A stretch of 64,000 nucleotides of DNA. Source: Chitinophaga alhagiae. GTDB lineage: Bacteria > Bacteroidota > Bacteroidia > Chitinophagales > Chitinophagaceae. The notes below the pieces were generated by a model. That model was not told the origin of the DNA, did no database searches, and saw only the letters and a list, made by a program, of their open reading frames with translations. Location of the stretch: the NCBI RefSeq assembly GCF_003568665.1, contig NZ_QXMH01000002.1, forward strand, positions 744,001 to 808,000, given 5' to 3'. Below are positions 1-8,062 of the stretch, piece after piece. Every line of letters begins with the position of its first letter. Positions within the stretch are counted from its first letter, which is position 1. The position numbers were made by a program, and so were the translations under genes.

Positions 1-765
1 GTGGCTTTTGATCTTTATCTCTTGCAAAGGCCCGGCGCGGAGAAAGACTATACGGCAGCGGAAATAGCCGCCGCAGATGCCCGCCTGCAGTCCATGACGG
101 AAGAGCAGCGGACCACGCTGTACCACAATGCGCTGCTGGGCCTGCCGGGCAGCAACGAGCGGTTCACGAAAGAAGTGATACTGGCTGCCCTGCGGCAATA
201 TGCAGATATAGATGCCGCCAGGCTGAAACAGCATCTCTTTTATTTCCTGCGGCAGGTGGTGCCGGTGGCGGAAGAGCTGGGCCTGCAACTGGCCATTCAT
301 CCTGACGATCCTCCGTACCCCTTGCTGGGCCTGCCCCGCATTGTAAGCACGGAACAAGACCTGCTGGAAATACTGCAGGCCGCTCCCTCACCGGCCAACG
401 GGCTTTGCTTCTGCACCGGCTCTCTTAGTGTAGACCGCGGTAACGACCTGCCGGGCATTGTACAGCGTTACGGGGATAACATTCACTTTGTACACCTGCG
501 CAACACCAGGCAGGACGCGGCCGGCAACTTTTATGAAGCAGACCACCTGGATGGGGATGTGAACATGTTTGCCGTGGTGAAGGAACTGGTGAAACTGATG
601 GAAAGAAGGAAAGTATCTGTTCCCATGCGGCCAGATCATGGCCACCAGATGCTGGACGACCTGCAAAAGACCACCTACCCCGGCTACAGCGCCATTGGGC
701 GGCTGCGGGGACTGGCGGAGCTGCGCGGGCTTGAAATGGGCATTGCATTGTCTCCGCACCAATAA
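1..765 (+). CDS. uxuA: Mannonate dehydratase UxuA, C-terminal part (cut by window start)
   Basis: UxuA removes water from D-mannonate to give 2-keto-3-deoxygluconate in cytoplasmic hexuronate catabolism. The reading frame is open from base 1. The 254 visible residues match the C-terminal two thirds of the family, which usually has about 390 residues, so the N-terminus lies outside the window; the GTG at base 1 is probably internal. Metal and active-site regions can be seen: AIHPDDPP, CFCTGS, HFVHLRN and MRPDHGHQ. The gene ends with TAA at 765, and the next gene follows 64 bases later. Family assignment is firm. The operon it belongs to lies mostly upstream and cannot be judged. Confidence 0.93.
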   Translation: MAFDLYLLQRPGAEKDYTAAEIAAADARLQSMTEEQRTTLYHNALLGLPGSNERFTKEVILAALRQYADIDAARLKQHLFYFLRQVVPVAEELGLQLAIHPDDPPYPLLGLPRIVSTEQDLLEILQAAPSPANGLCFCTGSLSVDRGNDLPGIVQRYGDNIHFVHLRNTRQDAAGNFYEADHLDGDVNMFAVVKELVKLMERRKVSVPMRPDHGHQMLDDLQKTTYPGYSAIGRLRGLAELRGLEMGIALSPHQ

Positions 766-829
766 ACCTGCCGGCCTGTTCATTTTACCGGCAGGCGGGG
801 AATGCTTACATTTATGAAAATGTTTCCCT

Positions 830-1498
830 ATGAGCGTTCCCTTGCATGTAATCATTACCGGGGCCACCGGCATGGTGGGAGAAGGCGTGCTGCTGGAGTG
901 CCTGAACAGCGCTGAGGTGGCCAGCGTGCTCATTATAAACCGGAAGCCCGCCGGTATCAGCCACCCAAAGCTGAAAGAGATCATTCACGCGGATTTTTTT
1001 GATATCAGCCCCCTTCGTGAGCAACTGAAAGGCTACAATGCCTGTTTCTTTTGCCTCGGCGTATCGTCTGTTGGCATGAACGAGGAGGCGTACCGCCACG
1101 TTACCTATACGCTTACGCTTTCTTTTGCCGGCACGCTGGCGGAGCTGAACCCGGACATGGTGTTCTGTTATGTTTCCGGCTCTGGTACAGACGGTTCGGA
1201 AAAAGGCAGGGTAATGTGGGCCAGGATAAAAGGAAAAACCGAGAACGATCTGATGAAGCTGCCTTTCCGCCAGGTGTACGCTTTCCGCCCCGGTTTCATG
1301 AAACCGGTGGCAGGGCAGCAAAACGTCAAATCCCTCTACTGGGTCATTGGGTGGATGTACCCCGCGCTCCGCGCGTTGTTCCCCGGCTTTGCCAGTACGC
1401 TGGCGGAAGTGGGGCAGGCCATGATACGGGTGTCAACCGCCGGGTATGCCAAGCGGGTGCTGGAGGTGAAAGATATTGTGGCGCTGGCACGGGAGTAG
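830..1498 (+). CDS. NAD(P)-binding Rossmann protein, epimerase/HTATIP2-like
   Basis: A 222-residue protein with the nucleotide-binding loop GATGMVGEG near residues 11-19, typical of atypical short-chain dehydrogenases of the NAD-dependent epimerase or HTATIP2 group. The segment YVSGSGTDGSEKGRVMWARI sits where the catalytic Ser/Tyr region would be, but no clear YxxxK pair is seen, so it may bind NAD(P)H without classic SDR chemistry. The ATG at 830 follows an AT-rich stretch and is the first start consistent with the Rossmann strand. It lies alone between uxuA and the convergent flavoprotein gene. The substrate is unknown. Confidence 0.75.
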   Translation: MSVPLHVIITGATGMVGEGVLLECLNSAEVASVLIINRKPAGISHPKLKEIIHADFFDISPLREQLKGYNACFFCLGVSSVGMNEEAYRHVTYTLTLSFAGTLAELNPDMVFCYVSGSGTDGSEKGRVMWARIKGKTENDLMKLPFRQVYAFRPGFMKPVAGQQNVKSLYWVIGWMYPALRALFPGFASTLAEVGQAMIRVSTAGYAKRVLEVKDIVALARE

Positions 1499-1635
1499 CG
1501 GCATCCGCCGCGCATGTTCCCCGGTTCGCATCCATGCGGGTTATCCCGGGTGCGCCGGGTGTAACAGTATATCCTCCGGGTTCACACCTTTGCAGGTCAT
1601 GTCCGGGGCGTAAGTAGCGGAATATGCCGCGCATG
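1494..1635. repeat. Pair of imperfect 23-bp direct repeats
   Basis: AGTAGCGGCATCCGCCGCGCATG at 1494-1516 recurs as AGTAGCGGAATATGCCGCGCATG at 1613-1635 with three mismatches. Each copy holds a short GCGG/CCGC hairpin. The first copy starts over the stop codon of the preceding gene. They flank the gap between two convergent genes. The function is unknown; chance is possible in GC-rich DNA. Confidence 0.4.
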
Positions 1636-1669
1636 CTCTTCTGGCCCCTACCCATCCTGCCCGGCCGGC

Positions 1670-2587
1670 TCACTGTTCCTCAAAGGCCTCTTTTGCCAGC
1701 CCGTTGTTACACATGGCCCCGGCCATATGCCCGCTGGCGGCTGCGGCAGACACCTGGTGCGGCGTGCTGCCGGATACATCTCCCGCCGCCAGCACACCGG
1801 CAACGGAGGTCTCGTATAACCCGTTCACTTTGATGCTGCCCTGCTCCGTTAACTCGCACCCCAGTTGTACAGCCAGCTCCGTATGGTAAACAAGGCTCGT
1901 TTTAACGTATGCCGCACTTTTGTGCAACACCGTTCCATCACTGAAGGTGATCTGTATGCCCCCGGGCGCGTCTTCTACTTTTGCTACCTTTTCCTCCAAT
2001 ACTTTGATATGACGCCGGGCCAGGCTTTGCAATTGTTCTTTGGTGAAGGCGGCCGGCCCGTTGGTGCAGATCACCAGGTCTTTGTTGAGCTGATAAAGCA
2101 GGCGGGTAAATTCATAGGCCATTTCTCCACTGCCAAAAAGCGCTACGGGCAGGTCTTTCACTTCCCAGCCATGGCAATACGGGCAATGGAACAATTTGCT
2201 GCCCCAAAGTTCCGCCACGCCGGGAATAGCGGGCAAATCATCTTTCACGCCGGTGGCTATCACCACCCGTTGCGCGCGGTAGGTGTGCCCATTGTCAGCC
2301 TGCAGTATAAAGCGGCCGTTTTCCGCGGCGGCGCTCAAAATGGCCGCCTGCTCCACCTGTACGCTGGGGTACAGCACCAGTTGCTCCCGTGCTATGCGCA
2401 GCAGCTCGGAAGGCGGCGTACCGTCTCTCGTAAAAAAATTATGCGCGTGGGCGGCCGGTTTGTTACGCGGGCTGCCGGTATCAAATACAATGGCGTTCCT
2501 CATGCAGCGGCCCAGGGTGAGCGCCGCGGCCAGTCCTGCTGTAGCGCCGCCTATAACGGCTACTTCTATTTCAATTGTTTTCTGCAT
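1670..2587 (-). CDS. NAD(P)/FAD-dependent disulfide oxidoreductase, thioredoxin-reductase-like
   Basis: A 305-residue flavoprotein of the low-molecular-weight thioredoxin reductase type. It has an N-terminal FAD loop (VIGGATAGLAAALTL, residues 11-25; the usual GxGxxG reads GGATAG), a redox-active CPYC at C135-C138 in the motif FHCPYCHGWE, and a C-terminal FAD site (GVLAAGDVSG). HCPYCHGWE-type proteins form a subgroup separate from housekeeping TrxB, and their electron partners are mostly unknown. The gene is transcribed away from the yihY-like gene, from a promoter overlapped by a palindrome at 2611-2625, so it is probably controlled by a local-type repressor. The ATG at 2587 fits the N-terminal beta strand. 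Confidence 0.87.
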   Translation of the reverse strand: MQKTIEIEVAVIGGATAGLAAALTLGRCMRNAIVFDTGSPRNKPAAHAHNFFTRDGTPPSELLRIAREQLVLYPSVQVEQAAILSAAAENGRFILQADNGHTYRAQRVVIATGVKDDLPAIPGVAELWGSKLFHCPYCHGWEVKDLPVALFGSGEMAYEFTRLLYQLNKDLVICTNGPAAFTKEQLQSLARRHIKVLEEKVAKVEDAPGGIQITFSDGTVLHKSAAYVKTSLVYHTELAVQLGCELTEQGSIKVNGLYETSVAGVLAAGDVSGSTPHQVSAAAASGHMAGAMCNNGLAKEAFEEQ

Positions 2588-2591
2588 ACGG

Positions 2592-2625
2592 CAAATCTAC
2601 AGATAAATTATGCAACTTAGTTGCA
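2592..2625 (-). promoter_or_regulatory. Promoter with palindromic operator for the flavoprotein gene
   Basis: On the minus strand TAGATTTG (2599-2592) matches the Bacteroidota -7 element TAnnTTTG exactly. Just upstream lies a perfect inverted repeat TGCAACT-T-AGTTGCA (2611-2625). Such short TTGCAACT-type palindromes over the promoter are common operators for winged-helix repressors of the MarR/HxlR type. No such regulator gene is in the window. The -33 TTG is not well placed, so the promoter call is moderate. Confidence 0.6.
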
Positions 2626-2753
2626 ATTATTAAGGGTATTCCTGTACAAATCGCCGGCAATGCCTGCCGGAAATATGGCCAACAGGGGGCACATGGCCGG
2701 TTTTTTGCCTTACTTTCGCTGCGGCATTGGCAATACAGATTAACTGATCATTC

Positions 2754-3689
2754 ATGACAACAGGCAAAAGGGAGCATGTAAAGCGCTGGCAGGTTTTTTT
2801 GCTGTCTTTCAAAGACGCGTTCAAAGAGCTGAATGCGAACGATCCCCTGCGCATGGCGGGCGCCACGGCCTTTTTCACCACTTTTGCGCTGCCGGCCATA
2901 TTGGTGATCATTATCCAGACGCTGCGCCTCATTTTTGAGCCGCGCAACATCAGCCGCCAGCTCTTTGCCCAACTGGGTGAGATCATTGGCCCCGAAGCCA
3001 CGGCGGAAGTGATCAAGACCCTGCGTGCTTTCCGCGGCATTGCGGAAAACTGGCTGGTAGCCATCGGGGGGTTTATATTCCTCCTGTTTGTAGCCACTAC
3101 TTTGTTCAAGGTGATCAAAAGCTCTATGAACCAGCTCTGGAGCATCCGCATCAGCAAACGGCAAACTTTCGGGCAGATCATGCGCTCGCGCCTGCGCGGC
3201 GTGCTGGTCATATTGCTGACGGCGGTGCTGTTTATGGCGGGCATACTGGCGGATTCCGTACAGGCCTTCCTGGGCCAGTATATAGACCGGTATATCCCTG
3301 CGGTGTTTACGTATTATGACAGCGGGCTGCGTTACATCATTTCCATACTCACGGTTACCCTGTGGTTTGCGCTGGTCTTCTATCTTTTGCCAGACGGGCG
3401 CCCGCGCTGGAAGATCATTTTCACGAGCGCTTTTGTGACCAGCATATTGTTCAACATCGGCAAGCTGGTGTTGCGGTGGATGCTGTCTTACAGCAACATC
3501 AACAGCATCTACGGCGCTTCCGCGGCCACGGTGCTGCTGCTGCTTTTTGTGTTCTATGTGTCCCTGATATTTTATTACGGCGCGTCTTTCGCCAATGTAT
3601 GGGCCAATGCCAATAACAAGCCCATCCAGCCGCTTCACCATGCTATCAAATACCAGTTGAAAAATGTGGAGGAAGAAGAAGAGAGCTGA
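2754..3689 (+). CDS. YihY/BrkB family inner-membrane protein
   Basis: A 311-residue protein with the YihY/virulence factor BrkB pattern. A short cytoplasmic N-terminus is followed by a hydrophobic segment after residue 40 (AGATAFFTTFALPAILVIII) and by helices near residues 100-120, 155-175, 195-215, 225-245 and 255-285, giving about six membrane spans. The conserved stretch INSIYGASAATVLLLLFVFY is present near residues 247-268. The C-terminus is acidic (VEEEEES). The length fits the family. Function is not established; the old ribonuclease BN label for this family is wrong. The ATG at 2754 is close to the divergent promoter region. Confidence 0.88.
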   Translation: MTTGKREHVKRWQVFLLSFKDAFKELNANDPLRMAGATAFFTTFALPAILVIIIQTLRLIFEPRNISRQLFAQLGEIIGPEATAEVIKTLRAFRGIAENWLVAIGGFIFLLFVATTLFKVIKSSMNQLWSIRISKRQTFGQIMRSRLRGVLVILLTAVLFMAGILADSVQAFLGQYIDRYIPAVFTYYDSGLRYIISILTVTLWFALVFYLLPDGRPRWKIIFTSAFVTSILFNIGKLVLRWMLSYSNINSIYGASAATVLLLLFVFYVSLIFYYGASFANVWANANNKPIQPLHHAIKYQLKNVEEEEES

Positions 3690-3817
3690 TCGCTGACGGG
3701 CGGGAGAAGGCTGCCCGCGCCCGGGGCTGTTGCGCGTGGCATGGTATTTACCCTTGCCGGAAGACGAAGAGAACAATCCCTACAGCCTGGGCGACAATGA
3801 CTAGCGCCGCCGCCGCC

Positions 3818-5482
3818 TTACTTCACCTCCGCCAGGTATTTATGCACAAAACTGATGGCCATGGAGCCTTCTCCCACGGCCGCGGCCACGCGGTTCATGG
3901 CGTGGGCGCGCACGTCTCCGGCGGCAAACACGCCCGGGCAGCTGGTTTCAAGCAGGTAAGGGTCTCGCGGCTGTTTCCATACCTTGCCAAAATCGGGGTA
4001 GTTCTTCAGCTCGCCGCCGGTTTCAATAAACCCCTTTTCGTCTTTGATAATATTCAGGGCAATCCAGTCCGTAAAGGGTTTGGCGCCAATAAAAATGTAC
4101 AGCGCATCGGCATCTTCCGTGGTTTTTTCCCCGGTGGAGAGGTCATGGACCACCAGTTGCTGCAGGCGCTCCGTACCGCGGGCCTCTTCCACTTCGGTAA
4201 AGGGGCGCACGGTAATATTGGCGGCGCTTCTGATCTGGTCTATGAGGTAGGCGGACATGGTACTGGTCAGGTCTTCGCGGCGGATGAGGATGTACACGTT
4301 GCGTGCAAACTTGGAGAGGTACATGGCCGCCTGGCCGGCTGAGTTGCCGCCGCCTACCACAAACACCTGCTTGTCACGGCAGGCGGTGGCTTCCGTCATG
4401 GCGGCGCCGTAGTAGATGCCCGCGCCGGTAAAGTCCGCAATGCCTTTTTTGTCAAGCGTGCGGTAGTCTACGCCGGTGGTAATGATCACGCTGCGCGTGT
4501 TGATCTCCGTACCATCTTCCAGGATGATCTTGTTATAACCGTCTTTCTGCCGGATGTCTTTTACAGACTGTGGCGCCAGGAACTCCGTGCCCAGGCGGGT
4601 GGCCTGTGTAATGGCGCGGCGCGTCAGCTCGGCGCCGGTGAGGCCGCTGGGGAACCCCAGGTAATTCTCGATGCGGGAGCTGGTGCCGGCCTGCCCGCCG
4701 GGGGCGCGCCTTTCTACCAGCAAGGTTTTCAGGCCTTCAGACGCGCCGTATACGCCCGCGGCAAGACCGGCGGGCCCCGCGCCTATGATCACCACATCAT
4801 ACACATCATGCTTGATCTGCGGGGTAAGCCCGGCTTTGCGCGCAATGTCCGCAATGGATGGCTGAACAAGATAGCTGCCGTCTTCAAAAAATACCACCGG
4901 CAGGTCTTGCGTGCCGATATTGTTCAGTTGCAGCAGGTGCTGCGCTTCCGTGGATGTTTGAACGTCCAGCCAGTGATAGGGAATGAGGTTGCCCGCCAGA
5001 AAATCCTTGATGGCGTGAGACTGCTGGGAGAACTGGTAACCGGTTACCTTGATGCCCCTGAACTCCGGCCGGTACTCATGGCGCCAGTCGTCCAGCAGCT
5101 CATCAATAACCGGGTAGAGTTTTTCTTCCGGCGGGTCCCAGGGTTTTACGAGGTAATAGTCCAGCTGTACCTTGTTGATGGCCTTGATGGCGGCGTCTGT
5201 GTCTGAATAGGCAGTAAGCAGCACACGTTTGGCATCGGGGTAAAACTGCCGGGCCTTTTCCAGGAAACCCACGCCGTCCAGCTGCGGCATGCGCTGGTCT
5301 GATACGAACATGGCCATGGTCTCGCCTTTGTTCTTCAGCTCGCGCAGGCTGTCCAGCGCTTCGGTAACGGAGCTGGTGGCCAGCACCCTGTACTCGCCGC
5401 GGTATTTGTTCTTCAGGTCGCGCGTAATAGCGCGCAGTACCTGCTCGTCATCATCTATGCAAAATATGATCGGTAGTTCCAT
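3818..5482 (-). CDS. Receiver / glutaredoxin-like / thioredoxin-reductase-like fusion
   Basis: A 554-residue three-part protein. Residues 1-125 are a response-regulator receiver: acidic pocket D10-D12, phosphoacceptor D62 in VSDQRMPQLDG, K113 in LVKPW. Residues about 140-218 look like a thioredoxin or glutaredoxin fold that has lost its redox pair: the CxxC position reads S152-Q-Q-S155, and the cis-Pro region is DLPVVFF. Residues 226-554 form an FAD/NAD(P) module of the thioredoxin reductase type (GAGPAG at 234-239, VVGGGNSAGQ, AAGDVRAHAMN), but no CxxC is seen in its central part. The long frame starts upstream at 5521; the ATG at 5482 is preferred because it opens directly on the receiver strand MELPIIFCIDDD. 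The gene starts 13 bases after the stop of the histidine kinase, so the two are co-transcribed. Confidence 0.88.
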   Translation of the reverse strand: MELPIIFCIDDDEQVLRAITRDLKNKYRGEYRVLATSSVTEALDSLRELKNKGETMAMFVSDQRMPQLDGVGFLEKARQFYPDAKRVLLTAYSDTDAAIKAINKVQLDYYLVKPWDPPEEKLYPVIDELLDDWRHEYRPEFRGIKVTGYQFSQQSHAIKDFLAGNLIPYHWLDVQTSTEAQHLLQLNNIGTQDLPVVFFEDGSYLVQPSIADIARKAGLTPQIKHDVYDVVIIGAGPAGLAAGVYGASEGLKTLLVERRAPGGQAGTSSRIENYLGFPSGLTGAELTRRAITQATRLGTEFLAPQSVKDIRQKDGYNKIILEDGTEINTRSVIITTGVDYRTLDKKGIADFTGAGIYYGAAMTEATACRDKQVFVVGGGNSAGQAAMYLSKFARNVYILIRREDLTSTMSAYLIDQIRSAANITVRPFTEVEEARGTERLQQLVVHDLSTGEKTTEDADALYIFIGAKPFTDWIALNIIKDEKGFIETGGELKNYPDFGKVWKQPRDPYLLETSCPGVFAAGDVRAHAMNRVAAAVGEGSMAISFVHKYLAEVK

Positions 5483-5495
5483 TGTCCGGAGGGTT

Positions 5496-6896
5496 TTAAG
5501 CATTAACGGGAAGGGATACACTGAATTGTGTGCGGCCGGGCACGGACTGTACTTTCACCGCGCCTTTGTGTTGCCGTACTATTTGTGATACGATGTCCAG
5601 GCCAAGCCCGGTGCCTTTCCCGATTTCCTTGGTGGTAAAGAACGGGTCAAAGATCCGGGGCTGTATGTCTGCCGGTATGCCCGGCCCATTGTCTATGATG
5701 GACACTTTTATACAATCGCCGTCCTTTTCCGTGGTGATGTCAAGAACGCCCTGGCCGTTGGCGGCCATGGCATCCAGCGCGTTGTCTATGATGTTGGTCC
5801 ATACCTGGTTCAGTTCGCCTATGAAGGCTTTAATGGGCGGCAGGCCGGTGTTGAAATGCTGTTGTACGCTGATATTGTTCTTTCTGACCTTGTGCTGCAG
5901 CATGGTGAGGGTGTTGATGATGCCTTCATGAATATCGGCCGTTTGCTGATCGTGCCCCTGGTCCATGTGCGTGAATACTTTGACGGAGCTGATCAGCGTG
6001 GCAATTCTGCGGGAGGCCTCATCTATGTCCGCCACCATTTTTTCCGTTACCAGGTTGTTGTTGATCCAGTTGATCACAGGGGAGAAGTGCGCTTCGGGAA
6101 TGTGCCGGCGAAAGGCTTCCAGGTCTTCCGCCGTACCGCCGAAGTCTGTCAGGTTTTCCGCTATTTCCGCGGCGTTCTCTACCTGGTACTGTTCCAGCAG
6201 GTCTGTCAGCTCATCTTCCCTTTCCGTGCGCTGCATCAGGCTGAGGGGCGCCTTGCGCGGGCGGCGGAGCAGGTCGAACATCATGCCGGTTACCTGGTCT
6301 ACTTTTTCAGCGGGCATTTGTATGGTGCTGATCTTTTTGAAATATTCCGGTATGAGGTGGAGGTGTTCCCGCAGGGAAGTAGCGCCGCGCACTACGGCGG
6401 CGGCGGGGTTGTTCAGCTCATGGGCCAGGCCGGCAGACAGTTTGCCGAGGGCCACCATTTTTTCGTTCTGCAGCTGGTTGGAGGTAAATTCCCGCACCCG
6501 GTTGGTCATCTGGTGTACCAGTGCCTGGGTCAGTTCAAAATGATGCCGGATCAGCTCGCCGGATTTTTCCCGTGGAAATCGGAGTACTTCCGTATCTTCC
6601 AGCGCCTGCCCGGTGGCAATGGCCAGGTTTCCCCTTGAATAGGGCAGGTAACCGGTAATGTTTTTCGGCTCGAATACCGCTATTTCGCGGGCTTCGTGGT
6701 TTTGCAGGATGAAGGCCCTTACCCTGCCGGAAATAATGAATATGGTGCTGGTGATGGGATCATTGACCCTGAAGAGGTACTCCCCGGCGGGAATGGTTTC
6801 CTGTACGCTGTTGTCTGCCAGCCATTGCAGCTGGTCAACAGGTACATCTTTCAATGCTTCAATGGATTGCAGCCAGCCGGCAGATATTTTGTTCAT
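5496..6896 (-). CDS. Sensor histidine kinase with N-terminal cNMP-binding-like domain
   Basis: A 466-residue soluble kinase. Residues about 20-115 resemble a Crp-type cyclic nucleotide-binding beta barrel (AGEYLFRVNDPITSTIFIISGRVRAF). An H-box follows, with phospho-acceptor H159 in SAGLAHELNNPAAAV. The ATPase domain at the C-terminus shows DNALDAM (N box), DNGPGIP (G1) and GTGLGLDIV (G2). No membrane segment is seen, so it senses a cytoplasmic signal. The open frame begins with GTG at 6905; ATG at 6896 is the better start. It is followed immediately by the receiver-flavoprotein fusion, its likely phosphotransfer partner. Divergent to the gntR gene. Confidence 0.9.
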   Translation of the reverse strand: MNKISAGWLQSIEALKDVPVDQLQWLADNSVQETIPAGEYLFRVNDPITSTIFIISGRVRAFILQNHEAREIAVFEPKNITGYLPYSRGNLAIATGQALEDTEVLRFPREKSGELIRHHFELTQALVHQMTNRVREFTSNQLQNEKMVALGKLSAGLAHELNNPAAAVVRGATSLREHLHLIPEYFKKISTIQMPAEKVDQVTGMMFDLLRRPRKAPLSLMQRTEREDELTDLLEQYQVENAAEIAENLTDFGGTAEDLEAFRRHIPEAHFSPVINWINNNLVTEKMVADIDEASRRIATLISSVKVFTHMDQGHDQQTADIHEGIINTLTMLQHKVRKNNISVQQHFNTGLPPIKAFIGELNQVWTNIIDNALDAMAANGQGVLDITTEKDGDCIKVSIIDNGPGIPADIQPRIFDPFFTTKEIGKGTGLGLDIVSQIVRQHKGAVKVQSVPGRTQFSVSLPVNA

Positions 6897-6930
6897 GGGT
6901 TTCACGGTTCTTGATTTGAAGGTAACGGAT

Positions 6931-6981
6931 TTTGTGCTTGGGTAAAAATGTTTACTTTTGATTAAATATTTCGTTTACAAA
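6931..6981 (+). promoter_or_regulatory. gntR promoter with operator half-sites
   Basis: TTTG at 6931-6934 and TACTTTTG at 6953-6960 are 18 bases apart and match the Bacteroidota -33/-7 promoter pattern. TGTTTAC (6949-6955) overlaps the -7 element, and GTTTACAAA (6973-6981) lies between the expected start of transcription and the ATG at 6987. GTTTACAAA is the same half-site as in the perfect inverted repeat in front of the downstream operon, which suggests autoregulation by the GntR protein. Confidence 0.68.
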
Positions 6982-6986
6982 CTGAT

Positions 6987-7619
6987 ATGAAAACAGATTC
7001 ACTGGCCAATAAAGTATATGTTGAACTTCGCCGCAAGATCCTATCCAGCCAGGTAGTGCCCGGCATGCGCCTGAAGGAAGACGTATGGGCAAAGAAGGCC
7101 GAAGTAAGCCGCATGGCGGTACGGGAAGCGTTGAACCGGCTGCTGGGTGAGAACCTGGTGGTATTTGGCGAAAAGGGGGGCTACTTTGTAAAGTCCATGA
7201 CGGCCGATGACATCCGGGAGATACGCCAGCTCCGGGAGATGCTGGAGCTGGGGGCGCTGCGCATGGCTGCCCGGCAAAAAGACCAGGGTTTTATCACCGC
7301 CCTGGAAGAGATCTGTGAGGATTTTACGGAAATGGTGGAGAAGGGCTACATTGGCGGGGCCTGCGAAGCGGACATCAAATTCCATGAGACCCTGGTAGCC
7401 AGTTCCGGCAACAGCAAGCTGGTAGAGCTGTACCAGGTGAGCAATATTCCCCTGTTCCATATGAAGCTGGGCAAGATGCAGATGGACGATTACGGGCAAA
7501 CGGATACGGAACACCGGCAGATCGTGCGGGCGCTGAAGGAGAAAGACCTTGCCCTGGCGGAGGCTACGCTGATCAAACACCTGGCGCGGGGCGAAGCCAC
7601 GGCGTTGCAGGTGGAGTAG
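6987..7619 (+). CDS. GntR family transcriptional regulator, FCD (FadR) subfamily
   Basis: A 210-residue regulator. The winged helix-turn-helix lies at residues about 10-72 (VYVELRRKILSSQVVPGM, VSRMAVREALNRLLGENLV, GYFVKSM). An all-helical FCD ligand-binding domain runs from about 76 to 205, with the metal or acid-binding histidines seen in KFHETLV, H in LFHMKL, and TEHRQIVRAL. FCD regulators usually sense sugar acids or other small carboxylic acids. The gene precedes an operon for sugar-acid-like catabolism, and matching operator half-sites occur in front of both. It is most likely an autoregulated repressor of that operon; the inducer is unknown. Confidence 0.92.
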   Translation: MKTDSLANKVYVELRRKILSSQVVPGMRLKEDVWAKKAEVSRMAVREALNRLLGENLVVFGEKGGYFVKSMTADDIREIRQLREMLELGALRMAARQKDQGFITALEEICEDFTEMVEKGYIGGACEADIKFHETLVASSGNSKLVELYQVSNIPLFHMKLGKMQMDDYGQTDTEHRQIVRALKEKDLALAEATLIKHLARGEATALQVE

Positions 7620-7683
7620 GAAAGGGGCGGCAGTGTGATGGTTATTTTAATTGATTTTCAATCCATTACGCTCCGCCCAACCA

Positions 7684-7837
7684 AATGTCAACCAAATCCC
7701 CGCCCCGCATCATCCCCACTTCATCCCCACACCCCGTCCGTATCATGTCCGCATCAAGTCCACGTACCGTTCGCTGACCGTTCGCTGATCCTCCTGTTAC
7801 ACCTCGCTTTTCCTCCAACCCCGAAACGTCAACCCTA
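7684..7837. repeat. Degenerate 11-bp periodic repeat
   Basis: The sequence can be cut into fourteen successive 11-base units, for example CGCATCATCCC, CACTTCATCCC, CGTATCATGTC, CGCATCAAGTC, CACGTACCGTT, CGCTGACCGTT and CGCTGATCCTC. The plus strand is rich in C and nearly free of G outside CG steps. Bases 7748-7790 reappear with few changes at 57198-57240. A period of one helical turn in a non-coding gap points to a dispersed genomic element and not to a gene. Confidence 0.7.
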
Positions 7838-7942
7838 GTACTCATCACCATCCCCGCCTGTTTTCCGGTAGAGGGCCCCCTGCAGGCAAGGGTTTGCGCC
7901 GTCCCGAGAGGATTTGCCCGTAAAATCTTCCAGAATTATTAT

Positions 7943-7975
7943 TTTGTTTACAAAATACTACTATATTTGTAAACA
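7943..7975 (+). promoter_or_regulatory. Operon promoter with perfect inverted-repeat operator
   Basis: TGTTTACAAA (7945-7954) and TTTGTAAACA (7966-7975) are exact reverse complements with 11 bases between, so their centres are 21 bases or two helical turns apart. The right arm overlaps a -7 element TATATTTG (7962-7969); a TTTG at 7943-7946 could be the -33 element, though the 15-base gap is short. Binding there would block transcription of the sugar-acid operon. The half-site GTTTACAAA also occurs before gntR. Confidence 0.75.
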
Positions 7976-8062
7976 TAATCATGAATTGCCGGCCAGAACG
8001 CTTTGATAGCGGGGCAGCCCGGCTTTACGCTGCCACAATTTGGCAACATTCTCTTGCATCAT

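Larger units (their letters stand above)
7620..8062. other. Intergenic region with periodic repeat and operon promoter
   Basis: No convincing gene is seen in this gap. It holds the 11-bp periodic element at 7684-7837, then an unstructured stretch, and finally the operator and promoter at 7943-7975. A reading frame opens at 8003 in line with the next gene, but the ATG at 8063 or 8129 fits its signal peptide better. Confidence 0.6.
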
